Part shown: piece by piece, positions 25,879-27,237 of the stretch
Position numbering within the stretch: position 1 is the stretch's first letter
Layout: each line of letters begins with the position of its first letter
Source: OFTM382 sp964352615
GTDB lineage: Bacteria > Planctomycetota > Phycisphaerae > Phycisphaerales > UBA1924
Direction of reading: 5' to 3'
Assembly: GCA_964352615.1 (NCBI GenBank)
Contig: CAYGSG010000036.1
Location: forward strand, 1-27,237
DNA length: 27,237 nucleotides
Program-made: the position numbers and the translations under genes
The notes under the pieces: model-generated
The model's database searches: none
Told to the model about the DNA's origin: nothing
The model's input: the letters and a program-made list of their open reading frames with translations, nothing else

Positions 25879-25927
25879 GACCAGCACCGATCGCTTCCTA
25901 GGCTAATTGAAGCTCTGCTAAATCGCT

Positions 25928-25980
25928 CATTCTTTGGATTTTGCGGCCCCACCAACACGTGGAGCACGCAACCAAGAATG
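25928..25980 (+). promoter_or_regulatory. Structured leader: bulged three-part stem-loop
   Basis: Nested complementary arms: outer CATTCTTTGG (25928-25937) with CCAAGAATG (25972-25980), 9 bp with one bulged T; middle TTGCG (25941-25945) with CGCAA (25967-25971), 5 bp; inner CCAC (25949-25952) with GTGG (25959-25962), loop CAACAC. In total 18 pairs over 53 bases. It lies in the likely 5' leader of the gene at 26053, between the candidate promoters and the start codon. I know no riboswitch family that it matches. Confidence 0.45.
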
Positions 25981-26052
25981 GACGGCCTTCCGTAGAGCAG
26001 GCAACGACCAGAGACCCCGCGGCACCCCGCGCTTGGGAAGACAGAGAGATCC

Positions 26053-26571
26053 ATGCACCGGCCCCTCACGCTCCAATCCGCCATCGGTCTGCTCATCGCT
26101 GCCTCGAGCCACGCGGCCGCTGCTGATCTGCCTGCATTCCAGATCCACACCCAGAATCCGGTTTCTGCCTCGGGCATCGAAGCCCTTGCCAGCGGCCCGG
26201 CCGGGCTCGCTCAAGCCGCTCCCAGCGCTTGGAACGGTGACCTGCTCCTTGGGCTGCTCGAACATGACGCTTCCCAACCGGACCCCGCCGCCCTTGCCGA
26301 AGCTGACCGCCTGCACCAAAGCGATCAATCCTCGGGCACGCTCGACTCGCCCATCCACGCAGCCAGCGCCACGGTCATGACCTACACCGCGACCAACCTG
26401 GCCTCGCCCGCTCATCGACAGATGATCGACCCAGCCGACCTCACGCCGCGCAGCCTCAACACCGAGCGCTACGCCCCCACGAAGTCGACGCTCGCGATCT
26501 TCATCCCGTCGCTCGGCACCCCCGCGCTGCTCGCCGCTGGCCTGCTCACCGCTACCCGCCGCAGGCGCTAA
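26053..26571 (+). CDS. Small secreted protein with PEP-CTERM-like C-terminal sorting tail
   Basis: A 172-residue protein of unknown function. Residues 1-24 form a signal peptide (Arg near the start, hydrophobic SAIGLLIAAS, then an Ala-rich cleavage region ending HAAAADLP). The middle (25-145) is Ala, Ser, Asp and Gln-rich without recognised domains. The end is a hydrophobic helix followed by arginines (IPSLGTPALLAAGLLTATRR, then two more Arg), the layout of PEP-CTERM tails, although the PEP triplet itself is not present (it reads IPS). Such tails are known to be processed by exosortases. No exosortase gene is in the window. The ATG at 26053 has a purine-rich stretch (AGAGAGAT) upstream. It ends 4 bases before the convergent comM stop. 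Confidence 0.75.
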   Translation: MHRPLTLQSAIGLLIAASSHAAAADLPAFQIHTQNPVSASGIEALASGPAGLAQAAPSAWNGDLLLGLLEHDASQPDPAALAEADRLHQSDQSSGTLDSPIHAASATVMTYTATNLASPAHRQMIDPADLTPRSLNTERYAPTKSTLAIFIPSLGTPALLAAGLLTATRRRR

Positions 26572-26575
26572 CCCA

Positions 26576-27237
26576 TCACACCGAGCGATCCAGCAGCCGA
26601 TACTGCACCGCCTCGCCCACGTGCGATGCCTCGATGCCCTCGCTCCCCTCAAGATCCGCGATCGTTCGGCCTAGCCGGCGCAGCTTGTCGTACGCCCGTG
26701 CGCTCATCCCGAGCTCCGTGACGGCCCGCTCCAGCAGCTTCTCGGCTCCCGTGCTCATCGATGCCATCTCATCAAGCCTCGCGCCCGACAGCCGGGCGTT
26801 GGGCAGGCCCTCTCCCTGACGAACTGCCTGCATCGCACGCGCACGCTCGGCTTGTGCGCGCATTTCCGCTGAGCTTGTTCCGCGCGCGCCGTTCCGCTTG
26901 GCCAGCTCCTCCCAAGGCACCGCAGGCGCTTCCACGTGCACATCGATCCGGTCGAGCAGCGGCCCGCTGAGCTTGGCCATGTACCGGTCGCGGTCGCGGC
27001 GCGAAGCATCCTCCAGACCCGTATCGCCCTTGGGGGTGGGGTTCATGGCGGCCACGAACATCATGTCCGCCGGAAATGTCAGCGTGCCGCTGGCGCGCGC
27101 GATTGTGACCTGATGGTCCTCCAGCGGCTGGCGCAGCGTCTCCAACACATTGCGCCCAAACTCGGGCAGTTCATCCAGAAACAGCACGCCCCGGTGCGCG
27201 AGCGAAAGCTCCCCTGGCCGCGGCGGCATCCCTCCCC
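26576..27237 (-). CDS. comM: ComM/YifB-type Mg-chelatase-like AAA+ ATPase (5' end cut by window)
   Basis: The C-terminal 220 residues or so; the frame is still open at the right edge (the codons before the first internal ATG read Gly-Gly, matching the family's GG-x-PRPGE). Visible: PRPGELSLAHRGVLFLDELP with Walker B LFLDE, pre-sensor region MMFVAAMNPTPKG, SGPLLDRIDVHVEAP with the arginine-finger-type Arg, and the C-terminal helical domain (LGMSARAYDKLRRLGRTIAD). ComM is a ring helicase that aids branch migration of incoming DNA in natural transformation; that role is known for Gram-negative homologues and is only inferred here. The usual CPCG and other cysteines after MNP are absent (NPTPKG instead). 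The Walker A and N-terminal Lon-like domain lie beyond the window. Confidence 0.93.
   Translation of the reverse strand, partial: GGMPPRPGELSLAHRGVLFLDELPEFGRNVLETLRQPLEDHQVTIARASGTLTFPADMMFVAAMNPTPKGDTGLEDASRRDRDRYMAKLSGPLLDRIDVHVEAPAVPWEELAKRNGARGTSSAEMRAQAERARAMQAVRQGEGLPNARLSGARLDEMASMSTGAEKLLERAVTELGMSARAYDKLRRLGRTIADLEGSEGIEASHVGEAVQYRLLDRSV

Larger units (their letters stand above)
25672..26052. other. 381-base divergent promoter and leader region
   Basis: It separates the minus-strand peptidase from the plus-strand PEP-CTERM-like gene. It is visibly more AT-rich around 25850-25940 than its surroundings. It holds plus-strand promoter-like hexamers (25851-25878, and a weaker pair at 25877-25904) and a bulged stem-loop at 25928-25980. 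The peptidase promoter should lie in 25690-25850, but I cannot point to it. Confidence 0.55.

Noticed and set aside
25927..26652. 241-codon minus-strand frame over the PEP-CTERM-like gene
   Set aside because: Arg/Gly-rich shadow; the plus-strand frame has a signal peptide and sorting tail.

Overview
This is a high-GC chromosomal window with densely packed genes. It most likely comes from a planctomycete of the Phycisphaerae/Phycisphaerales type. That assignment is an inference. It rests on a giant secreted protein with an N-terminal LEPR-XLL-like motif (ALEERRLLFS), a small secreted protein with a PEP-CTERM-like tail ending in a run of arginines, a cysteine-free ComM/YifB ATPase, and high-GC codon use. 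I see no mobile elements, CRISPR arrays, tRNA genes or rRNA genes.

Layout from left to right. A truncated RluB-type rRNA pseudouridine synthase (minus) runs off the left edge. An orphan coiled-coil protein with a histone-H1-like Lys/Ala tail (plus) follows and converges, across a hairpin, on a 9.6 kb minus-strand gene. That gene encodes a 3210-residue, cysteine-free, lysine-poor, acidic surface or secreted protein built of beta-solenoid-like repeats, PPC-like and Ig-like modules and a C-terminal degenerate metallopeptidase-like domain. Upstream of it is a 456-base region with three inverted repeats and a possible 42-residue ORF. Then come a fused chorismate mutase/prephenate dehydratase (pheA, minus) and a divergent orphan membrane protein (plus).

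The middle holds a tightly overlapping minus-strand block, nuoJ-nuoK-nuoL-nuoM-nuoN, encoding the proton-pumping membrane arm of respiratory complex I. The other nuo genes are not in the window. Several of these subunits are larger than usual: NuoJ has an N-terminal extension and a loop insertion, and NuoL has two His-rich loops. Divergent from nuoJ is a two-gene phospholipid operon, pgsA-pgpA. It encodes the two consecutive steps from CDP-diacylglycerol plus glycerol-3-phosphate to phosphatidylglycerol, with an ATGA overlap.

The right end has an M1-family zinc metallopeptidase lipoprotein (minus), a 381-base divergent region with promoter-like hexamers and a strong stem-loop in the leader of the next gene, the small PEP-CTERM-like secreted protein (plus), and the C-terminal half of a ComM/YifB-type AAA+ ATPase (minus) running off the right edge. 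Most of the window is housekeeping. The novelty lies in the giant protein, the enlarged complex I subunits and the two structured intergenic regions. I did not find a clear new defence or mobile system.
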